Source: Pyrocephalus nanus (lineage: Eukaryota > Chordata > Aves > Passeriformes > Tyrannidae). Taken from it: 64,000 nt of DNA. The translations under genes and the position numbers were made by a program. Location: positions 5,795,501 to 5,859,500 of the forward strand of contig CM076277.1 of the NCBI GenBank assembly GCA_038380795.1, read 5' to 3'. Of the stretch, positions 1 through 12,300 are shown in pieces (within the stretch, counting starts at the first letter, position 1; each line of letters begins with the position of its first letter). The notes beneath the pieces are model-generated. The model was not told the origin of the DNA and ran no database searches. It was given only the letters and a program-made list of their open reading frames with translations.

Positions 1-3000
1 TCCCTAATTCTTGTGAGACCCAGAGCATGTGGCTGCAGGCCAGTGACAGTGAAACAAATCTCTTTGGGTGTCTGAGGGACAGTAAATCTGGAAATGCTAA
101 GGGTGAATGTGATCCCAGTGCCCCTTGTTCCAAGATCTGAAAGCAAACAGAGGAGCTGTCACAGGCAGAATGGGAATCCTGTATTTTGACTGCTAATTAA
201 ATTCCCTACTCTTATTTAATATCTGAAGTACAACAAACAGTGTTCATGGGATTTGGGGCTCTTCCTCCCTTACTCCTAATGATTAGTCCCTGTAGAGGTC
301 TGCTGGAATCAATTGGATTGATTGCATAATAAATTCCAGGGTTCTTGGCAATTTCAGTGAAAATGAGAGGACCTGGAGAATTAGTTTAATTTGAGAGACT
401 TTGTTTAATTACAGAAATGTCTGGAGCTGGGCTCAGAGCTGCAGTTCAGCACAGCTTTAGGAGCAGCACTGACTTCAGCCTGGCCTTTCTTTACCTGTGT
501 GCCACTGTCCATTTGACATTTGGGGATCTTTGCCACCTCCTTGATCCACGTAGTTGTCATAGGAACTATTCCCTAAGCTGCGTTCTGACTTGTTCCATCA
601 GGCACTTTATTGTATTATAAAGTGTTGACAGCAAAGCACAGGGATAGATTTTTAAATGTCACCAAGGTAACTACTGGCATTCAATTACAGTTTCAGATAA
701 AGATGAATCCCTTCTGCAAATGGGACTGTGTGACAGCCAAAAACTGTGCTGAGGGTGAAGGTGATTTGTGATACAGCACAGAATTCTCTTGTCACTTTGC
801 AAGGTTAATTGTGCCCATTCTGTTTTTTGGTAACGCAAATGTAACATTGGTTATTGCTCAATTCTTCACTGACGTCCTGAGAGACGCTGAGCACTTGGGA
901 TTCAGTTGTTTGGGTTTTATTCTATCCTGCTCCATAAATGAGTCTGTCACTCTGTGTTGCAGACCCAGGGCTTATCTCAGTGATGCTCTGTAACACCCAG
1001 ACTAACTCTGCTGTAAATGCCATTTCTCTGGCTCTGCATAGACATCCCAGAGACCAGAGCAGGAATCAGACTTGGCTGCAAATCTCTTGAAACCTCAGAT
1101 GGTCTCATTCATCCTAAGCCTGAGAAGATGAAAGTGTTGGGACTTGTGGGGATTAGGGTGAGTGGACAGCTCAAGACAAATGTGTATTTTGGAGAAGGGC
1201 TTTTAGAGACTGGGAGAGAGTGAAAGTGTATTTGTGTGTGGGATCTGAGGGATCAAGAGGGGAGGAGAGAAGGGAAAGGTACGAACAGGGTTAAGAGTCT
1301 GGCAGAAAAAACATGTAGGTGTTTTGGTATTTGTGGTGTTAAAGCTGGGCTTTGAGTGTGAGAGCTGCTCTGAGGCTCTGGGCAGTCAATTGGCTCTGAA
1401 GGCAGGAGGCTTCTTGAGTAGGGTGAAGACACTGCAGACCCTTAAACCAGCTGGAGCTTCTGTGATCTGAGGTTGTAGCCATGGAAAGGGCTTCTTCCCA
1501 GGCCTCCTCAAACTGCCTGGTGGCAGGCAATGCCTCTCCTTTCTTTACTCTTGACCTGCTTCCCTCCTCCCTCTGTCCATTGTGTTTCACCATCTTTTCC
1601 CAGACTGATAATCGCTTGGTATCATTAAAGTAAAATTTAGGGTATTACACATTCATTTTTCTCCACTATCAAGAACAGTCTTTACTTTCTCGACAGACTA
1701 CCTTATCTTTTTTAATTTGAAGTTTCACATTAAAGGTGAAGAGAAAAGGGCCTGACAATGTCATCTGAGGAAAGCAATTTTATTTTAAGGTAAAGTGATT
1801 TGTGAACAGCATCCTGATTGCTTGGCAGCTAAAAATAGCTGATCAGCATGTGGGGACCTGGGATTAATGCATTTGTTCTATGCCAAATATTGTCCTAGCA
1901 CTGGAATTGCAATGAAGGGAGCAGGTGGCTTCTTCAACAGAAGGGGCCCATGACAAAGTGGGTGAAGTGATGTATTTCTGTTTAAAGCAGTGTAAATCAG
2001 CAGCAACTTGATTTATCAGCACAATTTGAGGTTGTCCATTCCATGTTTCTATGACCCTTCGTGGATGGATGAAAGGGTGGAGCTGGTACTTCACACAGCT
2101 TACAGAGGGCTTGTCCATTAGAAGAGAAATTTTGGCTCTCTGTGTAAGTTGAGGTGATTTATTATCCTAATTTACCACAAAATTATAAAAGTTCATAACA
2201 GAAAACATGTTTTATTCTCCTGAACACTGCTTTCTGGCCCTGTTGATTTGCAGGACATGTCCTGACAAACCTGATCCCCAGAGCAGGGAGGATGAGTTGG
2301 TGGTGCCAGTGTACAGGACTTACTGCCTGCTTGGCAAAGCCATGGAGACACAAGCCAGGCTGTGCTGCTTCCCCCCAAAAGACCTTAAAATGAATGTGAA
2401 ACTCCCTGGGATAAAAGGGAAACACAAGCAAACCACGAAGATGCACAGAGCACTTGTGCACCCTTGACAAGTAACATGAAATCCAAACAAAGGGCTGGGA
2501 TTTGGGAGGGATTTGCCATGTAAGGGGCCCAGTGGAGATGGAGCATTCCCTGTCTGGACAGTTGTGTTTGGATTTGTTTCTTGTAACATGGACAGTTTTT
2601 CTCCTTGTTTAAAGTTGTTCTCTTACAATTTCTTTAATCATCATAATCCCCCTTCTATCAGGAGCTTGCCTACCAACAGAACATTTGTCCTCCTTAATGT
2701 CTCTATTTCTATCCTTCTCCTTAATTTTCCCTCCCAGGCATCCTCGTATTTGGATTTCAGCCCTTCAAGGAATACACTGGGAGGGATTGCAGTCCTAGGA
2801 TGTTTACAGGATAATTGCCCTGGAAAAATAAGTAATTGCTGAAGAATTCTTGCTGTTTTCCTTTCAGAAGATAAAGTGGGTCAGATTCTGGAGAACTTTT
2901 TCTCTTTGGGGAGAAATCCTCTTTCCCTGGGAATGTGCCATGGAGAGAATTCTTTTGAGAAGGGTTACTAATACATCATATCACCTGTGTGGATACATAC

Positions 3001-4164
3001 CATACCCAGTGATAGACATCTACACAATGGCAATTAACTCTCCTTTTACCATCTTGTTGGGGAAATAAACTCTTGGTGTTGTTTTCAAGACAGTTTAGTA
3101 CAGTTTTAACACAGGAATCCCTTTTTTTTTTTTCCAGAGGAAATTGCTGTAAATGGCAAAGACCTGCTTATCTCATGTGGATCATTCTGAGCTTCATCTT
3201 GGGAAAGGCAGATGAAAGTTCTATTTTACTTTTTTGCCCACTGAAGGTGACTCAGTTACTGTGAGCTGGCAGCACTCTCTATAGCAGTGGAGATCATGGG
3301 GTAATTAGAGTAATTAATGATCATGTGCTTCCATTTGGTCCATAGGAAGGACTGATTTCTTACTCCAGTCAGTTCTCAGATGCAACTCCATTATAATCCC
3401 TGGAAATCTCTTGTTCCTGACAATATTCAGTTTTAAAGGAAACCAATATTGTAGAGAGGGAATTAAAGTGGGTCTGAAAATATGATTTAAGTAACTCTGT
3501 GAAACTGAAGTTTCTGTGCAGTTTAAAGGCATCTCTCAATTTTAATATATGCAAAACACTCGGATATTTTTCTGGTTCTAGCAAGGAAAAATGGAAATAG
3601 TTTTGTTTCTCATCTCCCTCTTCTGCCTCTAGGTAAATTCTCATGAGGTTATATTTGACACTTCCTGAATCTCAACTCAACAGCTCTTCAGGGTATTTGC
3701 TGTTAAACACACAAGTTGTTCATAAGCTCTGTGAGGTTTGAGGGGATACAAGCAGGGAATAAAGCAGATGGGAGGATCATCTGAGTGCTCTTTGTTTTTG
3801 TTTTTTTTTTTTTTAAATGCAGCGATATAGCAAAAGTAGTTCTCATTTTGCCTGTGGACATAGATATCTAAACCAGTGATTCTTTGATTTAGTCTGTAGC
3901 TTTTACACTTCATGAGACAGAGGACTGAAGGAATCCTGTCCCCTGAGGATTTGTTCCCAAACTCCTGAAGACAAAGGTGTGTGATGCTGGTAGATCTCTG
4001 AAGACAGAGGCACCAAATCATCCAGGAATTTTGAGTTCTTCTGGGTCTAGTGCCCATGGAGTCACCTGTACAGCCTTTACCTGACTCTCTCAGGCTGTAA
4101 ACACCCTAGAATAATTATTGTCCTTCTACTGCTTGCTCAGTGTACAAGGAGGTAGGAAAAAGTC
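1..4164. other. Non-coding unique DNA
   Basis: No supportable gene. Open frames are short (at most about 126 codons), lie on both strands and have no recognisable domain. Poly-T tracts occur at 3122-3133 and 3791-3814. The only structured patch is the palindrome cluster near 1.75-1.85 kb, entered separately. Composition is AT-rich with few CpGs, as expected for avian intronic or intergenic DNA. Confidence 0.7.
1736..1850. promoter_or_regulatory. Candidate regulatory element with MEF2-like site and palindromes
   Basis: Three symmetric motifs sit within about 100 bp. TGACAATGTCA (1753-1763) is two inverted TGACA half-sites of the kind bound by TALE homeodomain proteins (MEIS/PBX). CTAAAAATAG (1829-1838) fits the MEF2 consensus exactly. 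GCTGATCAGC (1838-1847) is a perfect 10-bp palindrome overlapping the end of the MEF2-like site. The motifs are seen directly; enhancer function is inference, and short motifs of this kind do occur by chance. Confidence 0.2.
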
Positions 4165-4300
4165 TATCCCGGGGAGGTTTGCAGTCCCCATCCCTGGAGG
4201 TGTCCAAGGAACCACTCAGTGCTCTGGGCTGGGTGACAAGGTGGGGACTGGGCCCAGGTGATCTGGAGGGCTTTACCAACCTCAGTGAATCTGTGATTTT
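4165..4300 (+). mobile_element. CR1 LINE 3' fragment
   Basis: The order of recognisable CR1 3' blocks is 'tccccatccctggaggtgt', 'ctgggtgacaaggtgggga', 'gatctggagggcttt' and 'ccaacctcagtgaatctgtg'. This matches the avian CR1 3' untranslated region in the sense direction. The element is 5'-truncated, which is normal for CR1, and it is diverged, lacking clean terminal octamer copies. It has no coding capacity. The 65-codon open frame crossing it is incidental. Confidence 0.8.
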
Positions 4301-4939
4301 AATTAGGACTGTTTTCCTGGCTCCTTTGTTAGTTTAATCTCTAAATGGGTGCAAACTGGATGCTATTCCAAGTGAGGAGAAGCTCCAGAGTAAGCCCCGA
4401 TGTGATTTTTGCAGTGTTATTGTCATCATTTTCTTCTCATCTCCCAGCTGGGGATGAAGGTACAGGGATTTGGGATGTGTGCAGGAGGAATGGCTGTGGA
4501 ATGCCTGGTGCTGATAGCTGGGAGAACACTTTCAAACATGATGCCTGTGAGGAGAGTTTAATTTCCTTTTAAATCTGCAGCTCTAGGATGATTAGCACTG
4601 AGCACAAATGAGCTCTGACCCTGGGCCTCGCAGCTCAGAGCTGAGTTTGGGCGGTGTCTGCACGTAAATGAGACTTCCCAGAAACAACCCCTCTCCCACC
4701 CTAAGAGATGTAATTGTGTGTGAACGTGTGCACACAGCCACAAACACTGTCTTTGTTTTTCTCTCACATTCCCATCCCAATCTCGAAGACAGAATGAGCT
4801 GGGAGCTAAAATGCTGAATTTATCTCCACAAACGTGAATAGAATAGCTGTGCTTTTCCTTTTGTACAGTCTTGCCTGGTACATGTTCTGAATTGGAAAAA
4901 TGAGACCTGGTAAAATTTGAATTAAATCTCAAGCAAGCC

Positions 4940-5120
4940 AATATATTAATTAAAGCAAGGCTGATGGTTCTTAATTAGCAACATATTAGTGTGTAGTGAG
5001 CACTTGAAGTTCTGAGTTGGTTGGTGTGACTGATTCACCTGTATTTACAGCTAGTTAAGGAGACATTACAATCATTAATGCTTTTTGCAGTTTCTTTATA
5101 GAGAAGTTAATTGTGCAAAG
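4940..5120. promoter_or_regulatory. Candidate conserved non-coding element, homeodomain-site rich
   Basis: The stretch is dense in TAAT-core motifs (ATTAATTAA near 4948, TTAATTAGC near 4971, ATCATTAATG near 5072 and GTTAATTG near 5106) embedded in non-repetitive sequence. Such clustering is typical of vertebrate developmental enhancers. There is no direct evidence of conservation here, and AT-rich background could produce it. Confidence 0.15.
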
Positions 5121-5532
5121 ACTCAGAGCTGCACTAAACACCAGTGCCAGGATAAGGTCTGGTGCACATGGGGCTGTAGAAATCATGCCCCTGATGATTA
5201 ATGTGTTCTGGGCTCTGTCCCTCTCTACTATATAATTTATTTTTTTTTCAAGAATCTTTACTTGAGTGCCTCATTCCATGCCTGCTGCTGCAGTCCAGCC
5301 TGTGTGACCTGTGTCCCAAAGCACAGGGCCACAATTCCCTCAGTACTCATTTCTGTGTGTTCTGGGGCAGTGGCTCAACAGGGCTCTAAAAACCCCAACC
5401 CACCATTACTTCAGCACATCTCTCCCACCTCACCCTGAAGATGCTTCATCTTAATCTTGTTGCCTGTTGGCTTTGAATGTCAAATAGTAAAAGTGGCTTG
5501 TTTTCCTCTGTTGGAGGAAGTGATTAAAAACA

Positions 5533-5545
5533 GCGCTCGGAGCGC
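5533..5545. other. CpG-bearing 13-bp inverted repeat
   Basis: GCGCTCGGAGCGC has perfect 6-bp arms around a single central base and contains three CpGs in otherwise CpG-poor DNA. A second inverted repeat follows immediately, entered separately. Confidence 0.5.
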
Positions 5546-5563
5546 AGCTGCAGAAACGTTCAG

Positions 5564-5604
5564 GTTGTCCACAGTGCTGCTTTTAAAACATTTAACTGGA
5601 CAAC
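5564..5604. other. Inverted repeat with 7-bp arms
   Basis: GTTGTCC (5564-5570) is matched by GGACAAC (5598-5604) with a 27-base loop, so a weak stem is possible. It lies just after the CpG palindrome at 5533-5545. There are no further signs of a structured RNA gene. Confidence 0.35.
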
Positions 5605-6923
5605 ATTTAGCAAATCAAGGAATTTGGAGACAGGAATGGGGAGCTTGTCTCTGATCTGGCTCCTGATACCACCTTCTTTCTTTGTTCTGTGCAATTGGAA
5701 TGTAGGATTTCTTGTCACTTCACCTTGCCAGGCTCTCCTGACTCCTCTGTGGCCCGGCAGGCTGAGCAATTGGTGCTTTTCATTGTTTGGAATAGTTTAA
5801 ATCATTATTCTACTCTGCAGTTCTAGGACAGGTTTTTAATTTAGGGATCCTTTAGACTTCAATGCAATTTAATTAAACAAAGGTCTTCAAATATATTAGC
5901 GAAAAGGAAACTGCAATTTCTCAGTCTGGTAAATTGAGAGACATTGACATGTGGGTTTGGGGAGGTAAATACAGGAGAGGAAGGTGCTGATCTGCCTGAC
6001 TTGCAGAGAAACAAATAAAATTCTCCATGCCAGTCAGGGCTCCTGTGCCTAGAAAACCCAGGGGCTGTGTGTGGCTGAGCTACACGTGCAGGGTGATAAA
6101 GGTGTCCCAGGCAGGGTCACATCCATGGGAATGAGGGAAAGTTCCCAGGTTCCCACGCAGTCTGTGCAAGTCCCTTGGATTCCTGAGCTGGCTCGTGGTC
6201 CCTGTCCTGAGGGAACTGTGTTCCCCCATGGCCAGTGGGCTCTGCTTTTGAGTCTCTGTGTGGGGAGCCCATGATACTGTAAAAATCCTTTTTAGTTGTT
6301 TTGTTTTGTGGTAACAGAAATGCTTTGGTCTATGGAAGAGATTGACTGGCCTGTAAATCACCTCTCTTTAAATCCAAGGAAATCCCAGGCTGCCTGAAGT
6401 GAAGACACAGGTCAGGCTGATGTGTGAGGGGACACTTGCAGTGGTGGTCCCTGTGACTTGCTCAGGGCTCCACACAGGGCTAATAACAGACTTCAGGTGC
6501 CTGTGCTCCAGGTCCTGCTGGGAAGTGCAGCTCTGGCCAGGGAAGAAGACAGAATTCCATGTCAGAGACTTGGTGTGCTCTTTGCTCTGCATCTCTGGGG
6601 ATGTTTTTCTCATGTTCCTGCCCCCACCCCACTGAGCAAGGAGTATTTAGGACATCCTGTGTGGTCCTTGGTGCTGTGGGATGTGTCTGCCTGTCACTCT
6701 CCCGTGACACCAGAAGTCCTGGACCACAGGGTGTGCTCTGGAAAAGGAGCACACAGAGGAGATGGTGAGGGAAAAGAATGTCTCTTCTAAAGGTCAACTA
6801 AACCTATGGAGCACTTACCAGCAGAAGAAATTATAGCTTTGGTCTCAGTGGGGGCTTTGCAAGAGGGTGAAAAGAACAGAAGCCTGGTACAACAAGGTTC
6901 CAAAGAAAAGTCCTTTAAAGGTT

Positions 6924-6943
6924 GCTATTAGAAGCTATTAGAA
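6924..6943 (+). repeat. 10-bp tandem duplication
   Basis: GCTATTAGAA occurs twice in perfect tandem. This is probably replication slippage with no coding consequence. Confidence 0.8.
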
Positions 6944-9312
6944 GGATTTCTCTGGGCATAAATGAAAGGCAGCACTTTGGTGTGGAATGTTCCTCACTTT
7001 TGACAAGTTAAATGGCTCCCTTGATTATAGAGCCTTGCTTGGCAGTTACTGGAACTGCACATTAACTCCTCCAGTCCCTGTGACGCTGCCTGTGGGTTAG
7101 ATAACACCAGGGCTGACTTTGTGAGCCTCATTTCTTACTTCCATCCTCCCACAGGAGCTGATGTTATTGCATGTTTATTAGGTGCTGATGCAGTCTTCAG
7201 ATCTGTGGTCAGATTAGCAGCTGTAAAGCTACTGCTCTTCTCTTACAGAATTTCCCAACCTTTATAGAAAACCCCCAAAGCTTTCAGTACAAGGACTGTC
7301 TGATCCTTACATCTTCAACAGCAATAATGAAAATCGTTCAGAAATGGGTTAGAAACAAATATGCTATTTTCAAGTTGCACCACGTTATTGGATTTGACTT
7401 GATTCTGGGAATGTAGTAGCACTGAAGAGATCAAACTGTTCCCACAGAGAATTCGAGCTGAAACACAAACCTCAAACCCAATAATATGAGTAAAAGTTTG
7501 TCTTCAGCCCCAAGTCTATTTGCAAGCACAGAATAATCTCTGTTTCAGGGCACAAGCTCGTCACAGCAGCGTTTGTGTTTTCCTTCTAATCCATTTGCTT
7601 AAGGTTCTGTCACTGTGTCAAAGTCTGCCACCACTTCAGGGTCCTCAAGTCCTTCCTGTCATTTGTACAAGCTTAACCTTGACAGGAAATCTTTAAGTTA
7701 TGTTATAAACATGCAGCAAACAGTGTGTTGCCAGTTCCTCCTCTGTGCCAGAGAACAGTTTCTTTGGGCTCTCTAGCCAAGGTGCTAAAACCTTCTGCAG
7801 TGCCACTGTTGGGCACTGACTCCTTGAATGTGCCACTATGTGGCTCCAGCTGTAAACTTAATTCACAGGAGGAATAATGAAGGTCAGGTAGGATTTGGCT
7901 GGAGGCTTGGTGTGCTGGCCATTGGTTTTCAAGGTAAATATAAAGGCACAGCAAATTAACTTTTTTGTTTGTTTGTTTTACATAAGGAGCTTCCAACTGA
8001 ATTGAAAGAATTGAATGTTTCTGGATTTGAATTCATGGTCTGAAAATGGCTCTGAGTTTGATCAGTGCCACTGCAAATGGCTGGTTGCAACACTTTAATC
8101 ATGGTGTCATGCAGATTGTGGCTTTGTAAAGGGGGTCCTGGGACCTCAGGAAAATTCCCAGCAGGGCAATAGTGGGAAAATGTTCTAGGATACATCTGAT
8201 GAAGCTGGATGGAGTTTACTTATTGGTGCAAGCTAAGCTGGTGTTATGGCCAATAGGAAGTGTATCCATTCCATACCCATATGTTGTTTGGGGTGTTCCT
8301 GTGCAGGAAAGCAGTAGGGTCTCCAAGTGTGTGAAGGACAACCATATGGTTTCTAGCTTGGCAGGTTGCTCTGGTACAGATGAGTCTAATGAGGAGAAAT
8401 TGGGGTATCTGGAAACTAGTAATGAGATCTGTCAGTTTTGGATGCTACACCTCAGTGTGACTGAGCAAAATGCCAGCAGAGAGAGGCTCTTTGTAACTTA
8501 GAGTGTAGGCAAAATAGGGAGAAATCAGCTGCATAACCTAAACAACAGCTTTGAAACAAGCCCAGAGGTACAACAGGTGACCAGGCAGGGCTTTAATCCA
8601 GGAATTAGTAGGTTTCTGGCAACCCAGACTAAGTCAAATGCACTGTCTCTGATCACTTCCAGGTGAACACCTGGGGCTCTTTGCACACTGGAGTATTTAG
8701 AGAGAAAATCAGGTGTTGCAGCCTCTGCAGAAGAGGAGGGAGGATTTTTTTTTTTTCCTTGAAGTTCTTACTGTGCCAAGTTCAATTTGGAAGCCTGTAA
8801 ATATTCAGGGTATCATTTTAAGCATTTAGAACGTGGGGGGCAGTCGCTGTTCCTTGTGCATCCAGCACTTGTTTGTTATCAGAATTGTCAAACCCTCTGT
8901 GTTGTGCAGGAATAATCAGGGCGTGTGTTCAGTGACAACTTGTCTGGGCCAGGAGCCAGCAAAGACGTTTCAGGAACAGTGACACCAAAGTGTTGGGGCC
9001 CCTCAAGGGGGGAAAAAATATCTACTGAAGATGAACAAGCTGTATCAATCTTAAATGGGGAAGGGATCCAGTTGAATGCCGGGGTATCCATTATTGATGC
9101 ACCCCATGCCCCAGAGACACAGCTGTGTGTTTGTCGCTGCAGGACCTGTTCTTTTCCAGGGCCACACCCCTGGTTCCATCTGAAAGACTTTTAGATCTGT
9201 GGTACTGGATGCATTTTGCCCTTTCACCATTCAGCTGCAAATTTTCCAGGCAGGGTTTGTGGGCATGATGTCTTATAAAAATGGGCAACTTGTGTTGTGT
9301 AAATAACATCTG

Positions 9313-9358
9313 GTTGTTTTGGGGGTTTTTTTTGTTTGTTTGTTTTTGTTTTTTTTTT
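9313..9358 (+). repeat. T/G-rich (TTTG)n simple repeat
   Basis: An impure run of T tracts interrupted by single Gs, including three consecutive TTTG units. The minus strand would read as A-rich with C interruptions. It could be an eroded retroposon tail, but no retroposon body is visible beside it. Confidence 0.75.
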
Positions 9359-12300
9359 CCTCCCAAGGGATCTTCAGCTGGATTCAGGTTTTCAGAACTA
9401 AATTTATTAAGATAGAAATGATCCTACATGAAGTAAACTTTTGTTGTGCCATGTGATGGATCGTTTGTGGAGTTTTATGCCTTGTCAGGACTTTCCAGTT
9501 AATGTAGAACAAACATGTAAAATACATTAACTATTGTACATAGTGTGTCTTTTCTGGACCTCTTGTCTATAAGGAAACCCTACTTTTTAATATGGAAATG
9601 AATATTTTTATCCTTGACTCCAGGTGAAGCAGAATCAAGCCCAGTTCTAGGCTTAAAATAGGCACTGTTTTGATAGACTGTATTATTTCTGGTAAACTTC
9701 TAGTGGGTAACATTTTAGTATCCAGGCACATATTTGTGCAATATTTGAAAAGTTAATAAATTCTAGTGCAAATCAGTGCCGCTGAAACCTAAGTAAATAT
9801 TAAGATTCCCCTTTCATGAATAACTCCTGGCTAGGATATTATTTCTAATTCAAGAAACCACCCCTTTCATCTCCTACCTAAACACTTTTTATATTTGGAT
9901 CAAGGTTATGTTTTACTACACACTGCACAAATGTTTCAGAAGATATAGTTTCTTCCCTCAGAAGCTGACAGTTTTCTCCATAAATCCAGTGTTGCTAGGT
10001 TTACAGAGAAATATTTACATGTTGAATAGAACTTGAGTTGATCACAGATCACTGACATAGATAAGCTGTGGCACCAATAATAATTGTTGGTTTAATATCC
10101 CAGAATATTAATTGCCAAATAGAGACAGAGGTGGGGAGGGGGAAGCATTGGAGCCTTTCTGGATCTAAAAGTAAGAACAGAGTGATTTAAGTCACTGGAG
10201 GAAATAACTGCAGGTTTTATCACCTGTGTAAGGGTTGAGTCCACTTTTTTTCCCCTCTGAGAAGTGTTATCACCAATGTTTCTTCTTGAATCATGAGAAG
10301 AGCAGAGTTTTTGTGGCCAGCAACCAGCACCTGTGTGTGGGTTATGATGCAGTGCACAGGTACAGCAAATGTAATTGTTTTCCCCTTAACACCTCTATTG
10401 ACCATATTGGTCTACACAAAAATTAGGTTTTTGAAAGTTCAAGTGTAGTTTAATGTCACTGGAGTGAAATGGATCTTCTCCTGAAACCCAAAGTGCTCAG
10501 TTACCATTTTAGGCAGATTTGCCCTGTGGCAAGAACAGTTTCTGTGGTTCAGTCAGAGGTAAAATGACCGCTGGGGTAAGTGGGAGCTGCACAAATGCTA
10601 TTTAGTGGTGCTGCCTCCCTTATCTGAAAAACAATAAAGATCGTGGCAGGGAAAGGGAGCTGTAATGAACACAGATAGGTGTTTGAAAACAAGTGATCTC
10701 AGACAAACTGGCAGTTATGAGATGTTTAGATTGCATGTTATTTACTGCAGTTGCTTCTTTGGTGTTGCAAGCTCCTGTTCTGGGACAGAGTGTTTTAGGA
10801 GTGCCCTTCACTCAGGTTGGTGACAGGTAGTAATTTAGGCAAAGGAATTAAAACCTTGAATTCACATCTAAATTCCCACTTTAGTAAAACTAAAGTGACT
10901 GGATTTTCATCATTGTGGTGACACAAGTTTTAGGGTAAGTAAATCCATTGTCCCCTCCTTTCCTTGTGCTGTAGATACACCTGCAGAGACTAGAATATAA
11001 TCTGCAGTAAATTATTCTGCATCTTCTGCCTCAAGTTCCCCAACACTTTGCAGATACTAATGCAAGTTCACAACTCTCCTCTATAGCACTGGAAAAAAGT
11101 GTAACTAATGTTTAATGAGGTAGGAGTTCCTTTGTGCAGGTGATTTGCCAACAGGACAAGACAAAGCAGCAGAGTGAGGATGTGGCCAAGTCCAGCCCAG
11201 CTGGAGTTTTTTGGGCAGTTATTGCTGGTTTGGCTAACTGAGAGCTGGCAATGGCTATAGAGGGAGTACTGAAGTGTAGACTTAGGTCTCTATCACCCAG
11301 GCTTTAAAGCTCCTTTTGTTCTATTTGCAGTCTCAGGTGCCATCAGGGCACTCCCTGAGGACAGTTCTGGGGGTGTTTGTTCCAGAGAGGTGATTTCATC
11401 CTGTGCAGAGCAGGTGGACACAGAGCTATGGACAAGGCAGAGGTAGGATTATGGTTGGGTCACCTCTTATTGTTCAGCTGCTTGGTAATAGTTTTTCCCA
11501 TCTTATGCCAGATAATCACACAACACAGTAAAGCACAGCTCAGAAATCCAGCAGGCAGGGCACCCTGGGAAATCCCTTCATAAAAGGCTCGGTGATGATA
11601 TTGCTTGGGGGTTTTTTGGGTTTTCTTGGGGTTGCCCTGGGTGAAGAATCTTCACCTCTGTCTTTATTTCACTCAGTAGTTTTGTTGGCTTCTCAATTTT
11701 GGATGAAAAAGACACATCTGTTTTGCAACAGAACAAGAAAAAATTGTCAGGGAGGCAAAGGGAGTTTCTTGGTTAGGACCTCAGAATTTCCATTTGAAAA
11801 AAGTCACAAGAATTTGAAAACTTCTCCAGGTTCCTTGAGCAGTGAATTGAGCAAAGAGTCTTCAAACAGGAGAGTTTCCACCCCTTTTGCAGTGCTTTTC
11901 CAACAGGCCGGTGAAAGCATTTCTTTCTTCTTGAAATTGTTTCTGTTCCAGCCTTGGGACTGCAAGTCCTGTCTCATATGGAAAAATACTTAACTGACAG
12001 TGTTTTGAATCCTGGGCAGGATTTGGGATTGGACTTAAAGGGACAGACAAGTTAACTCTGGTTTTACTTCACCCACGTTGGTTCACCCGTCTCTGACCTT
12101 GGTATCTGCCTTCAGTCCCAGCTGGGCAGTGGATGCACAGACAAACTGCCTGGGGATGCAAAGTTTCAAGCTTGGCCATTCCCTTTGGATTTACAGCTCC
12201 CTGTGGGAAGCTGCTGCTCTATTCCAGAAGTGCTCCTGGGTGCATCCAGCCAGAGAAGCCCATGTGGGAGCTGGGCCCCCTGAGCTCAGTGTTGGGAGCA

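Larger units (their letters stand above)
4301..9312. other. Non-coding unique DNA
   Basis: No supportable gene. TAAT-rich conserved-looking sequence lies near 4.94-5.11 kb, a CpG hairpin near 5.53 kb and a 10-bp tandem copy at 6924-6943. The 109-codon open frame at 8172-8501 (+) has no recognisable domain and no convincing start context. A short run of TTTG copies is at about 7961-7980. Confidence 0.65.

Noticed and set aside
3122..3245. Possible exon after a 12-T polypyrimidine tract ending in CCAG, with GTGACT downstream
   Set aside because: The acceptor looks good, but the donor is weak and the enclosed peptide is hydrophobic and unlike any family; treated as chance.
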